The notes under the pieces: model-generated
Database searches by the model: none
The model's input: only the letters and a program-made list of their open reading frames with translations
What the model was told of the DNA's origin: nothing
Made by a program: the position numbers and the translations under genes
Shown here: in pieces, positions 1 through 6,494 of the stretch
Layout: each line of letters opens with the position of its first letter
Position numbering within the stretch: position 1 is the stretch's first letter
Source: Moraxella lacunata
GTDB taxonomy: Bacteria > Pseudomonadota > Gammaproteobacteria > Pseudomonadales > Moraxellaceae
DNA length: 18,032 bases
Direction of reading: 5' to 3'
Assembly (NCBI RefSeq): GCF_002027545.1
Contig: NZ_MXAN01000103.1
Span: 1-18,032 of the forward strand

Positions 1-566
1 ATTTGGGGGTCGGTTCAAAAACGGCACGTTTTTTGGGTGTGTCTGACCTGCTTTTTTGTGCGATGCGGTGCTGATAAGTGCAGGCGTACTGGGATTTGGC
101 ACGCTCATCGGACAGAGCAAGACTGCCTTGCTGAGCCTTGCCGTGGTTGGCGTGCTGTTTTTATTTTGGTATGGCTTGCGTGCGTTCAAATCAGCTTGGC
201 AGGGTGGGGCAAATCTTATGGTGTCGGCTGAAAGTGATGAAGATGGCGGTGGCAAGAGCATCAAGCAGAGCGTGGGCATAACCTTGGCACTGACTCTGCT
301 AAACCCCCATGTCTATTTGGATACGTTGGTGCTTGTCGGGAGTATTGCGTCGCCTTTGACCGCCGACCAAAAACAGTTATTCTTGCTGGGAGCGGTTGGA
401 GCGTCAGGGGTGTGGTTTTTTGGGTTGGGTTATGGGGCAAGGCTGTTGACCCCCATTATTTAGTAAGCCTAAAACATGGCAAATATTAGATGCCATCATT
501 GGTGTCATCATGTGGATAATTGCGTTGGGGCTGATAAAATATGCTTATGGGGTATGGGTGGGTTAA
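1..566 (+). pseudogene. ArgO/LysE-family amino-acid exporter, 5'-truncated by the window, two frameshifts
   Basis: The three reading frames used in turn give one continuous ArgO-like protein. Frame 1 (1-57) gives a VFWVCLTCFF segment. Frame 2 (about 56-460) gives CDAVLISAGVLG, a membrane segment, then the family hallmark LNPHVYLDT and WFFGLGYGARLL. Frame 3 (462-566) gives a last helix with IMWIIALGL and ends at TAA 564-566. Both frame changes behave as single-base insertions: one T in the T6 run at 52-57 (five T would read TCFLCDAV) and one base near 458-461 (ATTATTAGT would stay in frame). The family exports arginine or lysine across the inner membrane. The start lies outside the window. Alternatives are sequence errors or an ON/OFF switch, though the tracts are short for phase variation. 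Family assignment is confident; the substrate is not. Confidence 0.8.
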
Positions 567-578
567 AATTATCATTAT

Positions 579-617
579 GATTTAAAGGTGTTTTAAAATA
601 AAATCGCCTTTTAAATC
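579..617. terminator. Hairpin after the exporter pseudogene
   Basis: GATTTAAAGGTG (579-590) can pair with CGCCTTTTAAATC (605-617), with one bulged A and one G-U pair. It lies just after the exporter stop codon and ahead of rsgA. No T-run follows on either strand, so its role as a terminator is weakly supported. Confidence 0.35.
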
Positions 618-716
618 AACCCAATCTGCCAAACCCAACCACACCATTTGGGATAAAGTCATTTATTTTTGGGCGGTTTTGGGCTAAAATGTGTGAAATT
701 TTTCCCAAAAATCATC

Positions 717-1763
717 ATGTCCCTTATCCGTAAACGCAGACTCACCAAAAACCAAACCCGCCAAATTCAAAAAAACCAAGAAACCATCATCGATGACGGC
801 ACCTTTGCCACAGGGGTGGTGGTCTCGCATTTTGGCAAACAGTTAGACGTGCAAATCACCGCCTTGCCTGACATCATGCCACAGACAGCGTTGGCACTCG
901 GGCAGATATGGCGGTGTCATGTTCGCACCAATTTGCCCATGCTGACCACAGGCGATACGGTCAAGTTTAGCATTGATGATGTTGCAGGCACAGGACGCAT
1001 TGAGCAACTCTTGCCACGCACAACCCTAATCACTCGCCCCGACCGTTATCATAAGGTCAAGCCTGTTGCCAGTAACGTGGCGATTTTGGCGATTATTTTT
1101 GCCCCCTTGCCAAAGCCTGCCACAGGGCTGATTGACCGTTATATTCTTGTGGCACGGCTGGCTGGCGTTACGCCCCTGCTTGTGCTAAATAAGGCGGATT
1201 TGTTAGATGAACACCCCGATGTGGTGCAGATTTATCAAGAATATCAAGCACTTGGGGGGCGATACGGCTTTGATGTTATCCAAAGTTCAAGCATGGATAG
1301 GACGGGGCTAGATACCCTGATGTCGCACATCACAGGCAAACTTGCCATTTTTGCAGGGCAGTCAGGGGTGGGTAAATCAAGCCTAATCAACCAAATCCTA
1401 CCCCATGCCGAGCAGTCCACAAACATCATCTCGGTAGGCTCGCAGTTGGGTCAGCACACCACGACCACCAGTCGCCTTCTCGCCTATGATGTGAGTGATT
1501 TGACCCAAGGCGGGATTATTGACACCCCTGGTATTCGTGAATATGGCATTTGGCATTTGTCGGCAGATGATATCTTAAAGGGGTTTGATGAGTTAAATGA
1601 TTTGCATGGGGCGTGCCAATTTCGAGATTGTGGCCATGCCCCCAATGCCAAAGGCTGTGCGTTTTGGCAGGCGGTGGCGGACGGGACGGTGCTGTCTCGG
1701 CGTGTGGGGAGCTTTAATGAGCTAATCGCAGAAGCCAAGCAAGGGGCAAGTGTGATAAAATAG
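717..1763 (+). CDS. rsgA: Small ribosomal subunit biogenesis GTPase RsgA
   Basis: RsgA is a circularly permuted GTPase that binds the 30S subunit late in assembly and hydrolyses GTP to release itself. The predicted 348 residues match the usual ~350. An N-terminal OB-fold (about 30-115) is followed by the permuted GTPase motifs: G4 NKAD (158-161), G1/P-loop GQSGVGKSS (214-222), the switch threonines in GQHTTTT (245-251), and G3 DTPG (269-272). The C-terminal zinc motif is Cys300, Cys305, His307, Cys314. The ATG at 717 is chosen because it yields the basic MSLIRKRRL start seen in the family. The frame stays open 16 codons further upstream, but those residues are not RsgA-like. No strong Shine-Dalgarno is visible. 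It stands alone between the broken exporter gene and yibN. Confidence 0.95.
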   Translation: MSLIRKRRLTKNQTRQIQKNQETIIDDGTFATGVVVSHFGKQLDVQITALPDIMPQTALALGQIWRCHVRTNLPMLTTGDTVKFSIDDVAGTGRIEQLLPRTTLITRPDRYHKVKPVASNVAILAIIFAPLPKPATGLIDRYILVARLAGVTPLLVLNKADLLDEHPDVVQIYQEYQALGGRYGFDVIQSSSMDRTGLDTLMSHITGKLAIFAGQSGVGKSSLINQILPHAEQSTNIISVGSQLGQHTTTTSRLLAYDVSDLTQGGIIDTPGIREYGIWHLSADDILKGFDELNDLHGACQFRDCGHAPNAKGCAFWQAVADGTVLSRRVGSFNELIAEAKQGASVIK

Positions 1764-1796
1764 CCCAAAATAAGTGCATTTATGACAAATAACAGG

Positions 1797-1802
1797 TATA
1801 AT
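1797..1802 (+). promoter_or_regulatory. Probable -10 element for yibN
   Basis: A perfect TATAAT lies 27 bases before the yibN start codon, and GGAG follows at a normal ribosome-binding distance. The matching -35 (TGCATT, 1775-1780, 16-base spacer) is poor, so only the -10 is persuasive. Confidence 0.5.
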
Positions 1803-1829
1803 ATCAGCTTTTGAAATTTTGGAGCAGTC

Positions 1830-2255
1830 ATGGAGCGTTGGTTTGAGTTTATGGGCAATCACCCGTTTTTATTCGGGCTACTCTTTGTCCTTGCCATCAT
1901 GTTTTTTAGTATTGAAAGTAAACGTAGCGGTAAAAAAATCGCCCCCCAAGCGTTGGGGCTACTGGTCAATAACGACAATGCGACGTTGATTGATATTCGC
2001 CCTGCCAATAAATTTGCCACAGGGCACATCGCAGGCTCTCGCAACATTCCTTTTACCGAGCTAAAAAATCATCTGTCCGAGTTACAAGCGATGACCACCC
2101 CCATTGTCTTTATTTGTGATATTGGTATGCAGGCAGGCATGGCGGTGCAACTGGTCGCCAAGCCCAATGCCATGCGACTAGAAGGGGGCATTGCCAATTA
2201 TCAAGCACAAGGCTTGCCATTGGTTGGAGTGACAGACAAAAAAGGCAAAAAATAA
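1830..2255 (+). CDS. yibN: Membrane-anchored rhodanese-like protein, YibN family
   Basis: The 141-residue protein has one N-terminal membrane helix (about 11-28) followed by a single rhodanese domain facing the cytoplasm. Residues LIDIRPANKFATGHIAGS (53-70) are the classic rhodanese 'DVR...GHIpGA' region, and Cys96 in FICDIGMQAG is the expected persulfide-carrying cysteine of the active loop. The LEGGIANYQAQGLPL ending (117-131) is also typical. The ATG has GGAG upstream. It is the first gene of a yibN-grxC-secB cluster, an order shared with Escherichia coli, which links thiol chemistry with protein export and membrane biogenesis. The physiological sulfur acceptor is unknown. Confidence 0.9.
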   Translation: MERWFEFMGNHPFLFGLLFVLAIMFFSIESKRSGKKIAPQALGLLVNNDNATLIDIRPANKFATGHIAGSRNIPFTELKNHLSELQAMTTPIVFICDIGMQAGMAVQLVAKPNAMRLEGGIANYQAQGLPLVGVTDKKGKK

Positions 2256-2349
2256 CCTGTTAGGATGTATCAATACCAAGATGAGTGGTCTTGAAGTTAC
2301 GCCAATCGCCCCTATTTAAGAATCTGTACTTTTACCAAAAAGAGATAAT

Positions 2350-2610
2350 ATGAAACCTGTAACCATTTATGTCAAACAAACCTGCCCCTATTGCATTAAC
2401 GCCAAGCGACTGCTAGAACACAAGGGCGTGATGTACACCGAGTTTGACGTTACCAAGATGAGCGAGACAGAGCTTGAAGAAGTTGCCGTTAAGACCAATC
2501 ATTACCGCACCGTGCCAAAGATTTTTATTGGCGACACCTTTATCGGCGGTTTTGATAACCTAAACAAACTAGACAGAGAAGGTAAACTTGACGAGATGTT
2601 AAGTGCCTAA
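2350..2610 (+). CDS. grxC: Glutaredoxin 3
   Basis: An 86-residue class I dithiol glutaredoxin that uses glutathione to reduce protein disulfides and glutathione mixed disulfides in the cytoplasm. The redox motif is Cys12-Pro-Tyr-Cys15. The cis-proline loop TVP (54-56) and the glutathione-binding GGFDNL (66-71) are in their expected places. The length equals a normal GrxC of about 83-87 residues. A purine-rich AAGAGA precedes the ATG. It lies 94 bases after yibN and 53 bases before secB, probably on a shared transcript. Confidence 0.95.
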   Translation: MKPVTIYVKQTCPYCINAKRLLEHKGVMYTEFDVTKMSETELEEVAVKTNHYRTVPKIFIGDTFIGGFDNLNKLDREGKLDEMLSA

Positions 2611-2663
2611 ATGGTTTAATTTAGTTTTAATGTAAGTTTAATTTTAAATCAGAGGAGGCTATC

Positions 2664-3104
2664 ATGGCTGACGAACAAACCGCCCCACAACTGGGTTTAG
2701 AGCGTATCTATGTCAAAGACATCTCACTTGAAGTTCCAAGTGCCGAAGTGTTCACCAAAGAGTGGCAACCTGAGCTGGACATCGGTCTGACCACCACCAG
2801 CTCTGACCTAGACGAAGACCACAAAGAAGTGGTATTGACCGTGAGCGTTACCGCCAAAAATGCAGGTAGCACCGCATTCATCGCTGAGGTACAACAAGCA
2901 GGTATTTTCTTGCTACGCAATATCCCAGAGGCGGACATGCCACATCTATTGAACGCCTACTGCCCGAACGTGCTGTTCCCTTATGCTCGTGAGGTCATCA
3001 GCGACATCATCGCTCGTGGTAGCTTCCCACAACTTCTGCTTGCTCCTGTCAATTTTGACCAAGCGTTCCTACAAAGCCAAGCCCAAGCCGAAGGCAATGC
3101 CTAA
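2664..3104 (+). CDS. secB: Protein-export chaperone SecB
   Basis: SecB is a cytoplasmic tetrameric chaperone that keeps precursors unfolded and hands them to SecA. The 146-residue product is slightly shorter than the E. coli protein (155) but carries the family signatures: [16 protein letters not shown] near the N-terminus, the acidic strand region [11 protein letters not shown], and [31 protein letters not shown] towards the C-terminus, abbreviated here to key segments [11 protein letters not shown] and [12 protein letters not shown] near-perfect Shine-Dalgarno AGAGGAGG lies just before the ATG and predicts strong translation. It is the last gene before a strong terminator. Confidence 0.96.
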   Translation: MADEQTAPQLGLERIYVKDISLEVPSAEVFTKEWQPELDIGLTTTSSDLDEDHKEVVLTVSVTAKNAGSTAFIAEVQQAGIFLLRNIPEADMPHLLNAYCPNVLFPYAREVISDIIARGSFPQLLLAPVNFDQAFLQSQAQAEGNA

Positions 3105-3138
3105 TCGCTAGGCTATTTTATCATTTGATTGATAAAAC

Positions 3139-3173
3139 AAAAACCCAAAAGTCTCATGCTTTTGGGTTTTTTT
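3139..3173. terminator. Bidirectional intrinsic terminator between secB and the His-rich gene
   Basis: A perfect 13-base-pair stem, AAAAACCCAAAAG (3139-3151) with CTTTTGGGTTTTT (3159-3171), has a 7-base loop and runs into a T-tract (3167-3173). Read on the minus strand it also ends in a T-rich tail, so it can stop both convergent transcripts. Confidence 0.9.
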
Positions 3174-3187
3174 CGTGCGTGATAATA

Positions 3188-3523
3188 TCAAGCAACAATC
3201 TCTACCGCACCGTGGTCATCGCAGTGGTCGCCATGCTGATAGTGCAAACGTCCGTTCACGATATAGCAAATGTGGTCACCATGTGGCACGGCTTCATGTC
3301 CACAGCCTTCGCCATGAACGTGACCCGTGCAGTGGTGAGCTTGGTTGCACTCGGCAGGGTTTTGCTCGCTGACTTCTAGGACGTGTTCGTCCACGTGGTC
3401 GCCATGCACATGGTGCAAATGTCCGTCATGCAGATAATCTACATGGTCGCCATGACGAATGGCGGTGTGTCCACAGCCTGTGCCGTGAACGTGGTCGTGA
3501 TTGGCGTGAATGGTGCAAGTCAT
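3188..3523 (-). CDS. Histidine-rich, internally duplicated putative metal-binding protein
   Basis: Of 111 residues, 25 are histidine and 7 are cysteine. Residues 11-47 and 68-104 are two copies of one unit, offset by 57 residues. Each contains HVHGxGCGH, then HGDH, then HGDHxDxH. There is no signal peptide and no membrane segment, so it is probably a soluble cytoplasmic protein that binds zinc, nickel or another transition metal. Similar small His-rich proteins occur in many proteobacteria without an assigned function. An AAGGA ribosome-binding site precedes the ATG. The upstream promoter region carries a palindrome (3558-3573) that would suit a metal-responsive repressor. Metal storage, buffering or delivery is inference. 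Confidence 0.85.
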   Translation of the reverse strand: MTCTIHANHDHVHGTGCGHTAIRHGDHVDYLHDGHLHHVHGDHVDEHVLEVSEQNPAECNQAHHCTGHVHGEGCGHEAVPHGDHICYIVNGRLHYQHGDHCDDHGAVEIVA

Positions 3524-3557
3524 GATGTATTCCTTAGAGTGATGAAAAATAAACGGT

Positions 3558-3573
3558 ATTGATGATAATCAAT
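3558..3573. promoter_or_regulatory. Palindromic operator candidate upstream of the His-rich gene
   Basis: ATTGAT-GATA-ATCAAT is a perfect inverted repeat centred about 42 bases before the start codon. It contains GATAATC, the core of the Fur-box hexamer arrangement, and by my count the surrounding 19 bases agree with the Fur consensus at 14 positions. It sits next to the predicted -10, where a repressor would block initiation. Fur, Zur or another metal sensor are all possible. Confidence 0.5.
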
Positions 3574-3578
3574 GTCAG

Positions 3579-3607
3579 TATTCTAAGCACATCATGCCAC
3601 AAAGTAA
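3579..3607 (-). promoter_or_regulatory. Probable promoter of the His-rich gene
   Basis: On the minus strand TTTACT, a 17-base spacer and TAGAAT form a plausible sigma-70 promoter. The palindrome at 3558-3573 begins just downstream of the -10 and so overlaps the expected transcription start. The match is moderate and coordinates are good to a few bases. Confidence 0.4.
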
Positions 3608-3665
3608 AGGTTATAGAATTTCAAAAGGGTGAATTTTTGAGATATTCATAATAACTTTTCATGTA

Positions 3666-3687
3666 TTTTTATTTTTAAAAATAAAAA
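3666..3687. repeat. Perfect A/T-only palindrome at the 3' end of the XRE regulator gene
   Basis: TTTTTATTTTT (3666-3676) is followed directly by its reverse complement AAAAATAAAAA (3677-3687), with no loop. It begins one base after the regulator's stop codon. It could act as a weak terminator but contains no G or C, so termination is uncertain. Confidence 0.5.
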
Positions 3688-3688
3688 A

Positions 3689-4105
3689 TTATAGCTCTGG
3701 TAGTTCCTCGCCAATACTAACAAGTTTTTTTAAAACCTGAATATAATCCTCTTTTTGTTTTAATAATTCATCCCTGTGAGCGATGATTAAATTTAATTTT
3801 TCCATTTCTAGTTTTAATTTGTCAATTTCGGTTTGTAGTTTTTCGTTATTATTATAATAATTGTTGTTGCCGTGATAATTTTCGCCAATTTGATAAACGA
3901 CATTTTGACCATCTAATTTTAATAATTCAAACAATTTCACCCCAAATAAGCCTGCGATTTCATCCAATCGTTCAAGACTGGGCATGCTTTTTCCTGTTTC
4001 TATTTTGGCATAGCCGTTGCGAGTTAGCCCCAATTTCTCTGCCATTTGTTCTTGTGTCCATTGGCGTTGTTCTCGAAGTTCACGAATGGTGTCAAAATCA
4101 ATCAT
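3689..4105 (-). CDS. XRE-family helix-turn-helix regulator with C-terminal coiled coil
   Basis: A 138-residue protein. Residues 6-61 form a Cro/C1-type helix-turn-helix, with WTQEQMAEKLGLTRNGYAKIE spanning helices 2 and 3 and the usual SLERLDEIAGLFGV ending. An Asn/Tyr-rich hinge (80-87) leads to a heptad-like coiled coil (88-128, EKLQTEIDKLKLEMEKL), which probably drives dimerisation or partner binding. It is divergent from the accessory operon starting at 4389 and is the obvious candidate regulator of that operon and of itself. AGG lies six to seven bases before the ATG. No phage genes accompany it. Confidence 0.88.
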   Translation of the reverse strand: MIDFDTIRELREQRQWTQEQMAEKLGLTRNGYAKIETGKSMPSLERLDEIAGLFGVKLFELLKLDGQNVVYQIGENYHGNNNYYNNNEKLQTEIDKLKLEMEKLNLIIAHRDELLKQKEDYIQVLKKLVSIGEELPEL

Positions 4106-4132
4106 AAAAAACCTATTTTTAATAAAAGACCA

Positions 4133-4146
4133 CTGTCAGTTGGCAG
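4133..4146. promoter_or_regulatory. Candidate XRE operator (inverted repeat)
   Basis: CTGTCA-GT-TGGCAG is an inverted repeat with one mismatch, about 30 bases before the XRE start codon. XRE proteins commonly autoregulate through sites of this size and position. The minus strand here also reads CTGACA, a good -35-like hexamer, so occupancy could block the regulator's promoter. Confidence 0.4.
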
Positions 4147-4283
4147 ATGTAGAGTGTGGGTTGGTTTAACTTTTTAGTAAATTATTGTAACATAAGGGAA
4201 ATTTTTTGGCAAATAAATCCTGTATGGATGAATAACGCATCTTAAACCATCACATTGCCGATAAGATATATAAAAGTTAATTA

Positions 4284-4311
4284 CCAGTCAATTGATGATG
4301 TCTGGTCATCA
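4284..4311. promoter_or_regulatory. Inverted repeats upstream of the J-domain operon
   Basis: CCAGTCA (4284-4290) and TGTCTGG (4299-4305) form an imperfect inverted repeat with 6 of 7 pairs. Overlapping it, TGATGA (4293-4298) and TCATCA (4306-4311) are perfect inverted copies. They lie between a TATATA -10-like stretch (4267-4272) and the operon's first start codon. An operator or leader hairpin is possible; function is inferred from position only. Confidence 0.35.
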
Positions 4312-4388
4312 AAATATGATGTTTGGTTTTAGGGGGTTATTTTTGGTTGTTTTTAGTCATGTGGTTAGGAGACTTATTGGGGCAGTTT

Positions 4389-6095
4389 ATGAAAAAATTT
4401 CGCACGCATTATGACAATCTAAATGTTGCCAGAAATGCTGATATTGCGGTCATCAAAGCAGCGTATAAAGCCCTTGCCCAAAAATATCACCCTGACAAAA
4501 ACCCCAACAACCCAAATGCCCAAAAGATTATGCAAGTTATCAATAAGGCATATGAAGTTTTATCCGACCCAATTAAGCGAGCAGAGCATGACAGATGGAT
4601 AGCCGAGCAAGAAAAAAAGGCGGAGCAATCTTATCAAAGTAATCAAAACTCTCATGCTTATGAAAATACAGCCAATGGTTCATCATCTGCCAGCCACTCA
4701 AATGAGCGTGCCAGTCAAAACACGCATAATCAAACAAATGGCTACCAAAGATATTATGAATATACTAATGGCAATCAAGACAATCGTAATTATCGTAATG
4801 ATAAGCCCAACTCAAACAATCGCAAAAAACATCATGACCAACATAATAAACAGACAGTAGATAAACCATCATTTTGGTCTTTTGGGAGAATGAGGCGGAC
4901 GACTTATATTTTATTGTCTATACCTACAATATTTATTTTAGTGATTGTTCGTATAGGAATTCAGGGTGGTCTTGATTTATCATCATCGTTGCCATCATTT
5001 GAATATTTATTACTTGCGACTATGATTGAGTTAGTGCCTTGGTCTTTTTTGGTATTTATTGGTATTAAAAGGTTGCACGATTGCGATTATAAAGGTTGGT
5101 GGATTTTAGTACCGTTTGTGGTTGCCGTTATTTGGTTTGTTCGCCCGACACAAGGGACAAATCGCTTTGGTGCTGATCCGAGAGATGGTTATTTTGATGA
5201 TGAAATAGAAGTAAAAAAAGACAATTCTTTTTGGAGTGTGGTTGTCATTGCATTACTTTATAACTTTGCCTTAATTTCTAAGGTGATTGATAAGCAAAAT
5301 CAAGCCATTAATTATCAAGATAATACAACTTATCAAGATAATCAGTCTAACAATATACAGACACCGAGCATTTCACCTAATGACATTAAAATACCAAATG
5401 TCAATCATCAGCCACCATTAAATCCACAGCTTGTTTTGGCAGAGGCTCAAAAAAGATATGAAAAATCTGTTACCAATATCAATGCGGTATGGAATAGTCT
5501 GCACCCTAGCACCCAAGACTTTTTGCGAGCAGAACAGCGAGCGATAAATAAAAAACGAGAGGCTGATTGCACCGCCTACGGCAATAGCCAAAGTAGCGAC
5601 AAAGATTTGGCAAAGGCTTATCGCTATCTTTGTGAAGTGCTACAACTAAATGAGCGGGCAGAATATCTAAAAACGCAGTTAAATACCGTGGTTACACCGC
5701 CTGAGCCTATGATTGAAGTTCAACCGTTGCCAGAGACAGGGGCAACCAACAAACCTAATTTGTATGGCGATTCACCTTTACAAATAAAAACCAACCCAGG
5801 AAGCCATTATTGGGTAAAAATTGTCAATGCTTATAATGAGCGAGAAGAGGTGGTGAGTTATTTTATTCGTGGTGGAGAAACATTAGATGTTAATCTGCCC
5901 ATGGGAAGCTATGTCGTGAAATATGCCTATGGAGATACGTGGTATGGCAGAGAACATTTATTTGGCGAAAATACAGGTTATTCCAAGGCAGATGAAGTAT
6001 TGGAATTTTATCGCAATCAAGGCTATGTCATTGAGCTTATTCAACAATTAAATGGCAATTTACACACAACCGCAATTGACGAAAGTCAGTTTTAG
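4389..6095 (+). CDS. J-domain / DUF805 / LprI-like multidomain membrane protein
   Basis: A predicted 568-residue protein. Residues 5-72 are a DnaJ J-domain with the essential HPD triad (34-36) in QKYHPDKNPN, so it should stimulate a DnaK-type ATPase. An Asn/Ser/His-rich linker (80-158) follows. Residues 161-265 are DUF805-like: SFWSFGRMRR entry, hydrophobic helices near 173-189 and 207-226, KRLHDCDYKGWW, a helix at 237-251, and NRFGADP. Another helix spans about 281-298. Residues 358-432 resemble the LprI N-terminal (DUF1311) domain: EQRAINKKREADC with a second Cys415 and an NERAEYL end. The last ~110 residues are a beta-rich module with YAYGDTWYGREHLFG. Start 4389 places the J-domain at the N-terminus as usual. 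The frame is open upstream to a TTG at 4323, which would add a hydrophobic lead. First gene of the accessory operon. Confidence 0.88.
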   Translation: MKKFRTHYDNLNVARNADIAVIKAAYKALAQKYHPDKNPNNPNAQKIMQVINKAYEVLSDPIKRAEHDRWIAEQEKKAEQSYQSNQNSHAYENTANGSSSASHSNERASQNTHNQTNGYQRYYEYTNGNQDNRNYRNDKPNSNNRKKHHDQHNKQTVDKPSFWSFGRMRRTTYILLSIPTIFILVIVRIGIQGGLDLSSSLPSFEYLLLATMIELVPWSFLVFIGIKRLHDCDYKGWWILVPFVVAVIWFVRPTQGTNRFGADPRDGYFDDEIEVKKDNSFWSVVVIALLYNFALISKVIDKQNQAINYQDNTTYQDNQSNNIQTPSISPNDIKIPNVNHQPPLNPQLVLAEAQKRYEKSVTNINAVWNSLHPSTQDFLRAEQRAINKKREADCTAYGNSQSSDKDLAKAYRYLCEVLQLNERAEYLKTQLNTVVTPPEPMIEVQPLPETGATNKPNLYGDSPLQIKTNPGSHYWVKIVNAYNEREEVVSYFIRGGETLDVNLPMGSYVVKYAYGDTWYGREHLFGENTGYSKADEVLEFYRNQGYVIELIQQLNGNLHTTAIDESQF

Positions 6096-6111
6096 GAGCT
6101 TTTATGAAAAA
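6091..6111 (+). repeat. Duplicated translation-initiation segment, copy 1
   Basis: A 21-base segment including AGGAGCTTTTATGAAAAA contains the Shine-Dalgarno, start codon and first codons of the gene at 6104. It is identical to 6474-6494, which starts the adhesin-E-like gene. Confidence 0.85.
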
Positions 6112-6457
6112 ATTTTCCTTAGTATTAACGGCGTTATTTTTGATAAATAATGCCCACGCCTATGAAGTTAAAAATGTCTGTGCTAAATATATGACCAATT
6201 ATAGTTGGTCACAGGCATATCAAGTACAGACACAGATTTATACAGGGCAAGAGTTAAATCAAGCCACAGGCAATCCCTATTTTGGCAATTATGACATGTT
6301 TAGCCATTATGCCGTCATTTGGTGGGATAGGGGTCAAGCCAGTGTGATTAAAATGGCTTTTCATGTACCAGGCGGCATGCTGATAAATAGCAATGGCACA
6401 GACCAAAATGGTCGTCAGTGGCAGTTGTCTGATGACAGTTATGGGTTTTGTTATTAA
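6104..6457 (+). CDS. Small exported protein of unknown function
   Basis: A 117-residue protein with a clear Sec signal peptide: basic MKK, hydrophobic core LVLTALFLI, and likely cleavage after NNAHA (residue 19). The mature part (~98 residues) is aromatic-rich, with two cysteines, Cys26 and the penultimate Cys116, suited to a disulfide in the periplasm. It contains no membrane segment and no lipobox. I recognise no family. It starts 8 bases after the J-domain gene with a strong AGGAG, so the two are co-transcribed and probably translationally linked. A role in the envelope together with its exported neighbours is inference. Confidence 0.8.
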   Translation: MKKFSLVLTALFLINNAHAYEVKNVCAKYMTNYSWSQAYQVQTQIYTGQELNQATGNPYFGNYDMFSHYAVIWWDRGQASVIKMAFHVPGGMLINSNGTDQNGRQWQLSDDSYGFCY

Positions 6458-6473
6458 TTTTCACAATTTTTTA

Positions 6474-6494
6474 TTTAGGAGCTTTTATGAAAAA
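6474..6494 (+). repeat. Duplicated translation-initiation segment, copy 2
   Basis: Identical over 21 bases to 6091-6111. It supplies AGGAG, the ATG at 6487 and the MKK codons of the adhesin-E-like gene, and so confirms the choice of that start. Confidence 0.85.

Noticed and set aside
669..716. Longer RsgA start
   Set aside because: The 16 extra residues are not RsgA-like; ATG 717 gives the typical basic N-terminus and normal length.
3125..3379. Plus-strand frames opposite the His-rich gene
   Set aside because: They run through the terminator and mirror the repeats of the minus-strand His-rich protein, which has a better start and a recognisable composition.
3600..3690. CRISPR or satellite array in the A/T-rich stretch
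   Set aside because: There is one simple A/T palindrome and no regularly spaced repeats with unique spacers.
4323..4388. Upstream extension of the J-domain gene adding a hydrophobic N-terminus (TTG 4323 or ATG 4359)
   Set aside because: J-domains normally start within a few residues of the N-terminus and ATG 4389 gives exactly that; the extension has a rare start and no better ribosome-binding site.
3689..4388. Prophage or integrative element border near the XRE gene
   Set aside because: No integrase, attachment repeat, tRNA or phage structural gene is visible, so the XRE gene alone is not evidence for a prophage.
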